From NCBI GenBank assembly GCA_964343355.1, contig CAYFJC010000010.1, forward strand, positions 1 through 30,245: a stretch of 30,245 nt of DNA. The letters run 5' to 3'. This DNA is from MED-G78 sp964343355 (GTDB lineage: Bacteria > Pseudomonadota > Gammaproteobacteria > Magnimaribacterales > D2472). The notes under the pieces are model-generated. The model ran no database searches. It saw only the letters and a program-made list of their open reading frames with translations, and was not told where the DNA came from. Made by a program: the position numbers and the translations under genes. This document shows, piece by piece, positions 15,585 to 23,461 of the stretch (position 1 is the first letter of the stretch; every line of letters starts with the position of its first letter).

Positions 15585-16760
15585 ATGTATAAATATAAAA
15601 TTTTCAATAATATTGCTGAAGATGGTATTAATGTACTTAAAAGTCATAATTTCACTTTAGACGAAAATAATCCAGATGCATTGTTACTAAGGAGCCAAGT
15701 CTTATCGAGTGATGATTTTAATGAATCTCTGAAATGTATTGGTAGAGCCGGAGCTGGAACTAATAACATACCCTCAGATGAAGCAACTAATAAAGGTATC
15801 GTAGTATTTAACACACCAGGGGCTAATGCTAACGCTGTAAAGGAACTTGTTGTTTGTGGATTACTTCTCTCATCTCGAGGAATTATTCAAGGAAATACAT
15901 TTTCAAAAACCTTAGATGGGCTTGATATTCCAGCATTAAATAGCGCCATGGAAGAGCAAAAAAAGCTTTTTAAGGGAACTGAGTTAAAGGGTAAAACATT
16001 AGGAATAGTCGGTTTGGGTGCAATCGGATCTTTAGTTGCTCAAACTGCTCAAAGCATGGGTATGAAATTAATTGGATATGATCCCCATATTTCAATAGAT
16101 TCTGCATGGAGATTGCCAAAAGAGGTTGAGAAAGCTGAAAGCCTTGAAGCATTATTAAGCATATCTGATTATATTTCCTTACATGTCCCTCTAGTTGAAG
16201 CCACCAAAGATCTTATATCAATCGAAAAACTAAAACATTGCAAAAAAGGTGCAAAGCTAATCAACCTTTCAAGAGGAGGTATAGTGAAAAATGATGATAT
16301 TATTTCCGCCCTTGATTCTGGAATTGTTTCTAGATTTGTAACAGATTTTCCAACTCCAGAATTGATTAGCAGAAGCATTTCAACTCAGGACGTTATTCTT
16401 TTACCACATCTTGGAGCTAGCACGAATGAAGCAGAAATAAATTGTGCGTTTATGGCATGTGATCAGGTAAGTAATTTTTTATTACATGGAAATATTATAA
16501 ATTCTATAAATTTTCCACCCATAAGATTAGGCAGAACAACGCCATACAGACTTATTATTATTAATCGTAATGAGCTAGGAATGATTGGAAAAATTGCAGA
16601 TGCAATTGCAGCTTGCGATATCAATATTGCCGACATGACAAATAAAAGCAGGAATGAAATAGCAATAAATCTTATAGATATTGAGCAGGAGCCAACAGAG
16701 AGCTTATTAGAAAATATCCAGAAAATAGAACACGTTTTAAGTGTAAGAGTTTGTAAATAA
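15585..16760 (+). CDS. serA: D-3-phosphoglycerate dehydrogenase with ACT domain
   Basis: This enzyme catalyses the first step of serine synthesis, oxidising 3-phosphoglycerate to 3-phosphohydroxypyruvate with NAD. The 391 residues show GRAGAGTNNI (53-62), the NAD loop GLGAIG (143-148), INLSRGGIV with the substrate-binding arginine, and the catalytic histidine in LLPHLGAST. A C-terminal ACT-type domain (about 320-391, starting LIIINRNELGMIGKIADAIA) probably provides serine feedback control. The protein belongs to the short SerA group without the intervening ASB domain. The ATG at 15585 has no strong Shine-Dalgarno. The gene stands alone between two intergenic stretches. Confidence 0.93.
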   Translation: MYKYKIFNNIAEDGINVLKSHNFTLDENNPDALLLRSQVLSSDDFNESLKCIGRAGAGTNNIPSDEATNKGIVVFNTPGANANAVKELVVCGLLLSSRGIIQGNTFSKTLDGLDIPALNSAMEEQKKLFKGTELKGKTLGIVGLGAIGSLVAQTAQSMGMKLIGYDPHISIDSAWRLPKEVEKAESLEALLSISDYISLHVPLVEATKDLISIEKLKHCKKGAKLINLSRGGIVKNDDIISALDSGIVSRFVTDFPTPELISRSISTQDVILLPHLGASTNEAEINCAFMACDQVSNFLLHGNIINSINFPPIRLGRTTPYRLIIINRNELGMIGKIADAIAACDINIADMTNKSRNEIAINLIDIEQEPTESLLENIQKIEHVLSVRVCK

Positions 16761-17132
16761 ATTTAATAAATTGTTTGCAAAAATCTGTCAAATTTCTTAG
16801 ATTTAAACCTGCATAAAGAGAACATTTTTAGTCCCAAATATAGTTAATTTATATAACCTTATAGCTGAAATTTATTTTATTAATAATTAATGTAAATAAT
16901 ACTTGCCCACAAGTAAAAAAAGTGATATTAGAGATAACTCATTTCTAGCTAATCTTTAAACATATAATTACCTTTATTAGTTTAAGTTACTGAAATGCGG
17001 TAATAAAAGACTTTATTGTATAAAAATTAACCAATTCACCAAAAAGCCTTATTCTAAAGGATTTACAGTGTAGAATATAAAGTTATCCATAAAGTTATCC
17101 ACAGATTCTGTGGATAAAAAAAGTGATCTTTT
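16761..17132. promoter_or_regulatory. 372-bp AT-rich gene-free region upstream of ung with DnaA boxes
   Basis: This is the longest gene-free stretch in the window. I see no open frame with a recognisable product, no tRNA and no convincing terminator. A 6-bp inverted repeat (AAATCT 16781-16786, AGATTT 16799-16804) follows serA but is weak. The left three quarters are extremely A/T-rich, and the right end carries three DnaA-box-like 9-mers. The region holds the ung promoter. It could also be a DnaA-titration or replication-control site, or a candidate origin; that is inference. Confidence 0.5.
17083..17117. promoter_or_regulatory. DnaA-box cluster with a 23-bp perfect palindrome
   Basis: TTATCCATA (17083-17091, one mismatch) is followed by TTATCCACA (17095-17103, perfect), five bases GATTC, then TGTGGATAA (17109-17117, perfect and inverted). 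The two perfect boxes face each other. The cluster ends 15 bp before the ung ATG, so bound DnaA would probably sit on or near the ung promoter or its leader. Confidence 0.75.
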
Positions 17133-17822
17133 ATGCAATTTAAACCTGAAAATTACCTCGATCCAAAGTGGAGACTTTTGTTACAAAAAAACCTCAAATC
17201 AGCATCAACAATTAAGCTATTTAAATTAGTAGGTAATTACGTAAAATCTGGAAAAAAAATATACCCAGATGTAAGGAATATATTTAGCTCTTTATCCCTT
17301 TGTCAGCCCAAGGATATTAATATTGTTATTGTTGGTCAGGATCCGTACCACGGAAATGGCCAAGCAAATGGACTGGCTTTTTCAGTAAATAAAGGAATAA
17401 AAATACCTCCATCTTTAAGAAATATATTTAGCGAATTAGAATCTGATTTAAGTATTCCAATTCATAAAAATGGTAATTTAGAATGTTGGGCAAAGCAGGG
17501 TGTTCTTTTATTAAATACATGCCTCACAGTAGAAGAATCAAAACCTGGCTCTCATCAAAATATAGGTTGGGAAGAATTTACTGATGCTATTCTTCATAAT
17601 ATTGGATACAAAGGCTCAGTTGTATTTATATTATGGGGAGCAAAAGCTCATGCTAAAGAAAGTATTATTTTTAAAGAAAATAACCTAATTATCAAATCAG
17701 CACATCCGTCTCCATTTTCTGCAAGAAGAGGTTTTTTTGGATCAAAGCCATTTTCTCGTGCAAATGCTTTTTTAAAGTTAAAAGGTAAAAGTGAAATTAA
17801 TTGGAATCTGGATATCTTATAA
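17133..17822 (+). CDS. ung: Uracil-DNA glycosylase, family 1
   Basis: This enzyme removes uracil from DNA to begin base excision repair. The 229-residue protein (E. coli Ung 229) has the catalytic water-activating loop GQDPYHG (68-74, with D70 the catalytic Asp), the uracil-binding phenylalanine in GLAFSV (80-85), LLLNTCLTVE (126-135), and the minor-groove loop HPSPFSARRGFFGSKPFSR (catalytic H191). No key residue is missing. The ATG lies 15 bp after a DnaA-box palindrome. The 3' end overlaps the convergent ygfZ gene by 26 bp, so the two transcripts are partly antisense. Confidence 0.97.
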   Translation: MQFKPENYLDPKWRLLLQKNLKSASTIKLFKLVGNYVKSGKKIYPDVRNIFSSLSLCQPKDINIVIVGQDPYHGNGQANGLAFSVNKGIKIPPSLRNIFSELESDLSIPIHKNGNLECWAKQGVLLLNTCLTVEESKPGSHQNIGWEEFTDAILHNIGYKGSVVFILWGAKAHAKESIIFKENNLIIKSAHPSPFSARRGFFGSKPFSRANAFLKLKGKSEINWNLDIL

Positions 17823-18603
17823 ATTCAATTGATTTATATATTTGATTTTGCAAATCATCTCTTTTGATGTGGGTAGTAAAAATATTATGATCTAAAAATT
17901 TCAAGGTTTCTCCATGAATTTTTATTTTAGTATCTATAGTAATGCCACTTGGCACCACTGCTGTAACAAATTCTCTTCTATTAACCCCTAAATAGTGAAC
18001 CCTAGCTACAACCTCTTGTCCTCTAAAACAACCCTTGCTAAAGGAAACCCTTGATTTGTCATAATTAAGTTCATTAGGTCTGTACTTATCAATATCATTT
18101 TTAACAAATAGATAATTTAATAATATTTTATTAGCTACTTTCCATTCAAGTAGATCTATTTTAGATTCTTCTATGCTATTTTCTAGATTAGACATATCTA
18201 TAGAGAGGATATATTCATCCCCTTTAAAGTATACAAAGGGCTTAGATATGTTCATTTCATCACTTAATGAAACTAAACCTCTTACTTTTATATCCAATGA
18301 CTCAACTTCTGCGTTATAAAACTTTGTAAACTGGCTCAATTGATCTTTTAAGTTTTCCGTTAATGATTTCTCAACAATAACAAATATTTCATTATTTAAT
18401 TTAGCTAAAATAAAATCAGCTTGAATGAATCCCTTGTGATCAAGTAAACATGACATTTGAGCATTGTTATTAGCTAATTCTGAAATATCAGATGTCACCT
18501 GTCCTTGTAATAAAGCTTCAACTTTATCAATATCACCATTAAGTTTTAAAACCTCATAGGTATCTAAATAAATAGCGCCTGTTTTTATTAGATTCTTTAG
18601 CAT
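17797..18603 (-). CDS. ygfZ: YgfZ/GcvT-family folate-binding Fe-S cluster maintenance protein
   Basis: This is a tetrahydrofolate-dependent protein that supports repair or assembly of certain Fe-S enzymes, including tRNA-modifying MiaB. The family hallmark K-G-C-[FY]-x-G-Q-E is present as KGCFRGQE at residues 190-197. The N-terminal GcvT-like fold includes GDIDKVEALLQGQVTSDI. The 268 residues are somewhat shorter than E. coli YgfZ (326), mainly at the C-terminus. It is divergent from sdhE over 43 bp, the same arrangement as E. coli ygfZ/ygfY, which supports the call. It overlaps the ung 3' end by 26 bp. Confidence 0.93.
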   Translation of the reverse strand: MLKNLIKTGAIYLDTYEVLKLNGDIDKVEALLQGQVTSDISELANNNAQMSCLLDHKGFIQADFILAKLNNEIFVIVEKSLTENLKDQLSQFTKFYNAEVESLDIKVRGLVSLSDEMNISKPFVYFKGDEYILSIDMSNLENSIEESKIDLLEWKVANKILLNYLFVKNDIDKYRPNELNYDKSRVSFSKGCFRGQEVVARVHYLGVNRREFVTAVVPSGITIDTKIKIHGETLKFLDHNIFTTHIKRDDLQNQIYKSIEFIRYPDSN

Positions 18604-18646
18604 CAGTTTTCTTGTAGAATTAACATCTTTAACTTTATTCTAACCA

Positions 18647-18904
18647 ATGAGCGAACAAATAAATAGATTGAAATGGAAGTGCAGACGTGGAATGCGTGAA
18701 TTAGATCTGCTACTTAAGGAATTTTCTGAAAATGAGATGCTTAATTTATCTCCTGATGACCATGCTACTTTTGATGAAGTGCTAAATTACGATGATCAGA
18801 CACTTTACGATTTTATTTTTAAAAAATTAACTCTAGGTAATATAGAGCACGAAAGATTCATTAATAATAAATTAAAAAAATTTACGAAATTAGAGAACTT
18901 TTGA
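18647..18904 (+). CDS. sdhE: SdhE, succinate dehydrogenase FAD assembly factor
   Basis: This 85-residue protein promotes covalent attachment of FAD to succinate dehydrogenase (and fumarate reductase). The family motif RGMRELD (14-20) contains the essential RGxxE surface, and FDEVLNYDDQTLYDFIF (about 42-58) matches the conserved FexLL..D..LY.wi segment. Length is typical (about 80-90). It is divergent from ygfZ, as in many gammaproteobacteria. The usual nearby nadB gene is absent; rpoE follows after 42 bp. A sigma-E-type -35 element overlaps the last codons of this gene. Confidence 0.95.
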   Translation: MSEQINRLKWKCRRGMRELDLLLKEFSENEMLNLSPDDHATFDEVLNYDDQTLYDFIFKKLTLGNIEHERFINNKLKKFTKLENF

Positions 18905-18921
18905 TTAAAAGATTGGTCATA
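18895..18921 (+). promoter_or_regulatory. Candidate sigma-E promoter upstream of rpoE
   Basis: GAACTT (18895-18900) is followed by a 16-bp spacer and TCATA (18917-18921). This resembles the sigma-E consensus (GGAACTT, 15-19 bp, TCTRA/TCnnA). It would start transcription about 20 bp before the rpoE ATG, which fits the known autoregulation of rpoE operons. The -10 match is partial. Confidence 0.5.
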
Positions 18922-18946
18922 TTGGTAAGGAAATTAAGTTCTTAAT

Positions 18947-19519
18947 ATGGATAAAAATAATAATAACGAAGATTTCTATTTAATAGAAAAAGTTAAGGAA
19001 AAAAATCAGGATGCCTTTAAAGTGTTAATGATCAAATACCAGCCAAGAATATACAGTGCATTATTTGGCTTTGTTAAGTCTAAAGAAGATGCAGAAGATC
19101 TTACGCAACAAGTATTTATAAGAGTATGGAATAAGATAGATTCATTTCGAGGTGATAGTGCATTCTTTACATGGGTTTACAGAATTGCTATAAACATCGC
19201 TAAGAACCATGTAACAAGCTCAGCATACAAAAAACAAAAATTAAATATCTCAGATGATGTTGTAAATTTTGACTACCCTCATTTTAGCTCACCGGAACTT
19301 AGCGCTGAAACTGAAGAGACATCTATAACTATTAAAAATTTCATCTCTACATTACCTGAAATTTTAAAAACACCTTTTATTCTTCGAGAGTATGAGGGTA
19401 AAAGTTATCAAGACATAGCTGAAATAATTAAATGTCCTATTGGCACCGTTAGATCAAGGATCTTTAGAGCCCGAGAAGCTATATTAGAATTTATTAAAGA
19501 GGAAATATCCAATGACTGA
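18947..19519 (+). CDS. rpoE: ECF RNA polymerase sigma factor RpoE/AlgU
   Basis: This extracytoplasmic-stress sigma factor directs RNA polymerase to envelope-stress genes. The 190 residues (E. coli RpoE 191) contain region 2 (about 20-90) with DLTQQVFIRVWNKIDSFRGD and FFTWVYRIAINIAKN. Region 4 (about 130-185) contains LPEILKTPFILREYEGKSYQ followed by DIAEIIKCPIGTVRSRIFRA, the -35-binding helix-turn-helix. It overlaps the anti-sigma gene by 8 bp, giving coupled expression of the pair. The operon then runs into a MucD-type protease, the Pseudomonas algU-mucABCD arrangement with mucB and mucC missing. Confidence 0.95.
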   Translation: MDKNNNNEDFYLIEKVKEKNQDAFKVLMIKYQPRIYSALFGFVKSKEDAEDLTQQVFIRVWNKIDSFRGDSAFFTWVYRIAINIAKNHVTSSAYKKQKLNISDDVVNFDYPHFSSPELSAETEETSITIKNFISTLPEILKTPFILREYEGKSYQDIAEIIKCPIGTVRSRIFRAREAILEFIKEEISND

Positions 19520-20204
19520 TATTAATGAAAAGCTTTCAGCTCTTTTTGATGGAGAACTATCTCACTCAGAAATAGATGAGATTCTGTTGCAAGTTGATGA
19601 CGAGGGTGTTCAAGATAAATTAAAAAATTATGCACACCTTAGTGCAATAATTTCTAACGAAGAGCAAACAAAATTAAAATCTAATCTAACTTTTTTAAAG
19701 TTTCCAGATTTTTTGCAATACAGACCCTGGCTTTCAAATGGAATGTCAGCTGCTGCAGCCATTCTCTTAACAGTATTTTTAATAAACCCATCAGACTCAG
19801 ATAGACTTGGTTTTAATAGTGAAGCACAATCTCAAATACAAGCTGCTATAAACAGTGATGAGGCAAAAAATAATATTATTAGAATTGAAGAGGGCTTATT
19901 GGAGCATATGTTGAATGTTTTAGATCAAAGCGGCATTGAAAGTAAAAATCAGTACAACCCAAACTTAACTAATGTTGGCTTTCAAAATAAATCTAACAGA
20001 CCAGGGCACTATACCAATGGGAAAGAGAATTTTTATATGCATATTGCAAATAAAGATTTAGGTCTAAAGAATGTAAGATACTGGAAGTCTGGAAAAAATA
20101 TGGTTTACTTATATCCATTACCAGGTGGAAAGGTGATCACACTTTATGGAAATCTTCGTTTAGAAGAAGCCAATAGAATTATTAGTTCAATACAAATTAG
20201 ATAG
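19512..20204 (+). CDS. rseA: RseA/MucA-type anti-sigma factor with an RseB-like C-terminal tail
   Basis: This 230-residue protein binds and silences sigma-E and is degraded on envelope stress. Residues 1-60 form the cytoplasmic anti-sigma domain (MTDINEKLSALFDGELSHSE is the typical SxLmDGE start). One membrane segment spans about 75-92, and the rest is periplasmic. Residues 125-158 (EEGLLEHMLNVLDQSG...) align by eye with the MucA periplasmic region. The last 60 residues look instead like the end of RseB/MucB: GKNMVYLYPLPGGKVITLYG then EEANRIISSIQI parallels the G.R.V.....ITIVGELPP.TAKRIAENIKF ending of E. coli RseB. No separate rseB follows. A fusion of RseA with a reduced RseB domain is therefore inferred. 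Confidence 0.88.
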   Translation: MTDINEKLSALFDGELSHSEIDEILLQVDDEGVQDKLKNYAHLSAIISNEEQTKLKSNLTFLKFPDFLQYRPWLSNGMSAAAAILLTVFLINPSDSDRLGFNSEAQSQIQAAINSDEAKNNIIRIEEGLLEHMLNVLDQSGIESKNQYNPNLTNVGFQNKSNRPGHYTNGKENFYMHIANKDLGLKNVRYWKSGKNMVYLYPLPGGKVITLYGNLRLEEANRIISSIQIR

Positions 20205-20212
20205 GAAATATC

Positions 20213-21604
20213 ATGAAAAAATTCGTAAACATTAGTCTTGTTTTTGTCTTCGCATTAAGTATCAACCTTTCAGCTGCAGGCTTACCTTCAAATATAGCTG
20301 GTCTTGTTGAGGACTCTGCTCCCGCTGTTGTAAATATTACGTCAAGAAAAGAAGTCTCTTCGCAAAATTCTTATAGAGGGATGCCTCCGGAGCTAGAAAG
20401 ATTTTTTGGAATGCCAAGGGATTATGAAGAAGCGCCTCAACAAAAAAGAAAAGCAGAATCCTTTGGATCAGGTTTTATTTTTAAAGATAATTATATTCTA
20501 ACCAATTTTCATGTAATTGATGGAGCAACAGAGGTTATTGTTTCATTGGTCGATAGAAGAGAGTATGTTGCAGAGATTATTGGTGTTGATGCTCTTTCTG
20601 ATTTAGCAGTCTTGAAAATAGAAGGAAAAATGTTACCCAAAGTTAAGATTGGTGACAGTGAATCTTTAAGGGTTGGTGATTGGGTTGTAGCAATAGGCTC
20701 ACCTTTTAGTTTTGATTTTTCTGTTACAGCTGGAATTGTTAGCGCTAAAGGAAGAAGTATTCAAAATAATAATATTGGAAATTATGTCCCTTTCTTACAG
20801 ACTGATGTTGCAATTAATCCAGGAAATTCTGGCGGACCTTTATTTGACCTAAAGGGAAATGTTGTTGGTATAAATTCTCAAATTTATTCTAGAAGTGGTG
20901 GCTATCAAGGTCTTGCATTTGCCATACCTATAAATGTAGCCATTGATGTCGCAGAACAAATTATAGACACAGGTATTGTAGCAAGAGGTTACTTAGGCGT
21001 TAGAGTGGGCGAAGTTGATAATGATCTTGCTGAAGCTCTTGGCATGGATAAGCCTTATGGAGCTTTAATAAATGATCTTGAGGAAGGAGAATCTGGAGAT
21101 AATGCTGGATTAATTCCAGGAGATGTTATTTTGGATTTTGATGGTAAGGAAATTAAATTTAGTGCAAATCTTCCTCATGTTGTAGGACAAATTAGGCCTA
21201 ATACAAAAGCTATAGGAACAATTTTTAGGGATGGTGAAGAAATTAAGCTAACTTTCAAGCTAGGAGAATTACCATCAAGCAGCAAACCTTTCATTCCAGC
21301 AAAAAATGACAAGAAACCTGATATGTTAGGTCTGCAAATTGAAGAAATTGATAGAGATAATCCTCAAATGGAAAATTTAGAGGATGGAGTTATTGTAGCC
21401 AGGGTTGCTAAGGGCTCTCCTGCAGCAGGAAAGATCCAAAAAGGTGATGTTATTACTCATATACGATATAGAAATTTTAAATACAAAACAGATAGCGTTG
21501 AATCATTTTCAGATGCTATAGAAAAACTTGAATCTGGATCGATAGTAGCTGTTTTTGGCAAAAGAAATAATTCCCGTTTTATTGTTCCAATAAGACTCAA
21601 TTAA
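20213..21604 (+). CDS. mucD: Periplasmic serine endoprotease of the DegP/DegQ/MucD (HtrA) family
   Basis: This is a periplasmic protease/chaperone for misfolded envelope proteins. The 463-residue precursor has a signal peptide (1 to about 22, MKKFVNISLVFVFALSINLS then AA). The trypsin-like domain has H100 (TNFHVIDG), D130 (DALSDLAVL) and S206 (NPGNSGGPL). Two PDZ domains follow: about 255-345 beginning GYLGVRVGEV, and about 365-460 with GLQIEEI and VAKGSPAAGKIQKGDVI. The LA loop is short and Gln/Arg-rich. It lies 8 bp after rseA, so it belongs to the sigma-E operon and probably provides the feedback protease. A strong hairpin follows the stop. Confidence 0.95.
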   Translation: MKKFVNISLVFVFALSINLSAAGLPSNIAGLVEDSAPAVVNITSRKEVSSQNSYRGMPPELERFFGMPRDYEEAPQQKRKAESFGSGFIFKDNYILTNFHVIDGATEVIVSLVDRREYVAEIIGVDALSDLAVLKIEGKMLPKVKIGDSESLRVGDWVVAIGSPFSFDFSVTAGIVSAKGRSIQNNNIGNYVPFLQTDVAINPGNSGGPLFDLKGNVVGINSQIYSRSGGYQGLAFAIPINVAIDVAEQIIDTGIVARGYLGVRVGEVDNDLAEALGMDKPYGALINDLEEGESGDNAGLIPGDVILDFDGKEIKFSANLPHVVGQIRPNTKAIGTIFRDGEEIKLTFKLGELPSSSKPFIPAKNDKKPDMLGLQIEEIDRDNPQMENLEDGVIVARVAKGSPAAGKIQKGDVITHIRYRNFKYKTDSVESFSDAIEKLESGSIVAVFGKRNNSRFIVPIRLN

Positions 21605-21626
21605 AAAAATTAATAAATAGACTCTC

Positions 21627-21653
21627 GGAAAGCTAATAAGTTATTAGCTTTCC
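21627..21653. terminator. Hairpin after mucD
   Basis: GGAAAGCTAATA (21627-21638) pairs perfectly with TATTAGCTTTCC (21642-21653) across a 3-base AGT loop, a 12-bp stem. The T-tract after it is short (TTGT), so termination may be partial and allow read-through into lepA, whose ATG is 17 bp further on. It marks the boundary between the envelope-stress and lepA-lepB transcription units. Confidence 0.65.
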
Positions 21654-21670
21654 TTGTAAAATGTATCCAT

Positions 21671-23458
21671 ATGAAGAACATTAGAAACTTTTCTGTAATA
21701 GCCCATATTGATCATGGGAAGTCGACCCTATCTGATAGATTGATTGAATATTGTGGAGGCCTATCAGCAAGAGAGATGTCTGAACAAATTCTTGACTCAA
21801 TGGATATTGAAAGAGAAAGAGGAATTACAATCAAAGCTCAAGCCGTTACCCTTAATTATAAAAAAGATGGAGAGGTTTATCAGTTAAATTTTATTGATAC
21901 TCCAGGCCATGTAGATTTTTCATACGAAGTTTCAAGATCATTATCTGCCTGTGAGGGAGCCCTCTTGGTTGTTGATGGCTCACAAGGCGTAGAAGCGCAG
22001 ACTTTAGCAAATTGTTATACAGCTGTTGATCAAGGGCTAGAAGTTGTTCCTGTAATTAATAAAATCGACTTACCTCAATCTGATCCTGATAGAGTTAAAA
22101 AAGAAATTGAGGACATGATAGGTATTAATTCTGAGAATGCTCCGCTAGTTAGTGCAAAAACAGGAGAAGGAACAGAAGAATTACTAGATATGCTTGTCAG
22201 AGATATACCTCCACCAAAAGGAAGTCCAGATGCTCCATTACAGGCCTTAATAGTGGATTCCTGGTTCGACCCTTATTTAGGAGTTGTTTCACTTATCAGA
22301 ATTATGAATGGAACACTTAATACTGGACAAAAATTTAAGATATTTACAACTGGTCAAAACTACTTAGCTGATGAGATAGGTATCTTTTCGCCTAAAAAGA
22401 AAAAAACTAAAATATTATCTGCCGGCGAGGTGGGTTACTTAGTTGCAGGAATTAAGGATATTAAAGGTGCTCCAGTTGGAGATACCGTTATTGAGTATAA
22501 CGATGAAACTACAGAGGCTTTACCAGGATTTAAAAAGGTAAATCCAAAGGTATTTGCTTCTTTATTTACAGTTAGCTCAGAAGATTACGAGAAATTTAGA
22601 GATGCTTTATCTAAATTAATTTTAAATGACTCTTCTTTAGTTTATGAACCAGAAGTCTCAGATGCATTAGGTTTTGGTTTTAGATGTGGGTTTTTAGGAA
22701 CTTTACATATGGAAGTTATTAGAGAAAGATTGGAAAGAGAATATGATCTTGATCTGATCTCTACTGCACCATCTGTTGAATATGAAATTTTAAAAACAGA
22801 TGGCACAGTTTTTAAATGTGATAACCCATCTCAAATGCCCGTTTCCAATGAAATTGATGAAATTAGAGAACCCATAGTTCTTGTAAATGTTCTAACTCCA
22901 AATGACTATGTTGGAAATGTTATTACTCTTTGCACTTCTAAAAGAGGAATCCAAAAAGAGATGAATTATTTTGGAGCCCAAGTATCCATCATATTTGAAA
23001 TGCCTCTGTCTGGAGTGATTGTTGATTTTTTTGACCAAATAAAATCTTCAACGAAAGGTTTTGCTTCCATTGAGTATAGCTTGATTGGCTTTAGAGCCTC
23101 TGAACTTACAAAGATAGATATTTTAATAAATGACCAAAAAGTAGATGCGCTTTCCATGATTGTTCATAAATCTTTCTCTATGATGAAAGCTCGTGAAATT
23201 GCTAAAAATCTTCAGAAATTAATTCCAAGACAAATGTTTGATGTTCCAATTCAAGTTGCACTGGGATCGAAGATCATCTCACGCGAAACAGTAAAAGCTC
23301 TTAGAAAAAATGTTACTGCTAAATGTTATGGTGGGGATATCTCAAGAAAGAAAAAACTTTTAGAAAAACAAAAGAAGGGCAAGAAAAAAATGAAGCAGCT
23401 TGGAAGAGTATCAATACCTCAAGATGCATTTTTGAATTACTTTAGTTCACAGGAATAA
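21671..23458 (+). CDS. lepA: Elongation factor 4 (back-translocating ribosomal GTPase)
   Basis: This ribosome-bound GTPase is related to EF-G and is implicated in initiation and recovery of stalled ribosomes. The 595 residues (E. coli 599) contain G1 AHIDHGKST, G2 RERGITIK, G3 DTPGHVDF, G4 NKID and G5 SAKTG. The LepA-specific C-terminal region has PSQMP and a Lys-rich end (GGDISRKKKLLEKQKKGKKK). No residues look abnormal. It is followed by lepB after 3 bp, the universal lepA-lepB pairing. Confidence 0.97.
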   Translation: MKNIRNFSVIAHIDHGKSTLSDRLIEYCGGLSAREMSEQILDSMDIERERGITIKAQAVTLNYKKDGEVYQLNFIDTPGHVDFSYEVSRSLSACEGALLVVDGSQGVEAQTLANCYTAVDQGLEVVPVINKIDLPQSDPDRVKKEIEDMIGINSENAPLVSAKTGEGTEELLDMLVRDIPPPKGSPDAPLQALIVDSWFDPYLGVVSLIRIMNGTLNTGQKFKIFTTGQNYLADEIGIFSPKKKKTKILSAGEVGYLVAGIKDIKGAPVGDTVIEYNDETTEALPGFKKVNPKVFASLFTVSSEDYEKFRDALSKLILNDSSLVYEPEVSDALGFGFRCGFLGTLHMEVIRERLEREYDLDLISTAPSVEYEILKTDGTVFKCDNPSQMPVSNEIDEIREPIVLVNVLTPNDYVGNVITLCTSKRGIQKEMNYFGAQVSIIFEMPLSGVIVDFFDQIKSSTKGFASIEYSLIGFRASELTKIDILINDQKVDALSMIVHKSFSMMKAREIAKNLQKLIPRQMFDVPIQVALGSKIISRETVKALRKNVTAKCYGGDISRKKKLLEKQKKGKKKMKQLGRVSIPQDAFLNYFSSQE

Positions 23459-23461
23459 GAC

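Noticed and set aside
16779..16806. AAATCT/AGATTT inverted repeat as a serA terminator
   Set aside because: Only six A/T-rich base pairs with a 12-base loop and no T-tract; likely chance in such AT-rich sequence.
16761..17132. Possible tRNA or small RNA gene in the large intergenic region
   Set aside because: I found no cloverleaf, no GGTTCGA-type T-arm and no CCA end. The only strong structure is the DnaA-box palindrome.
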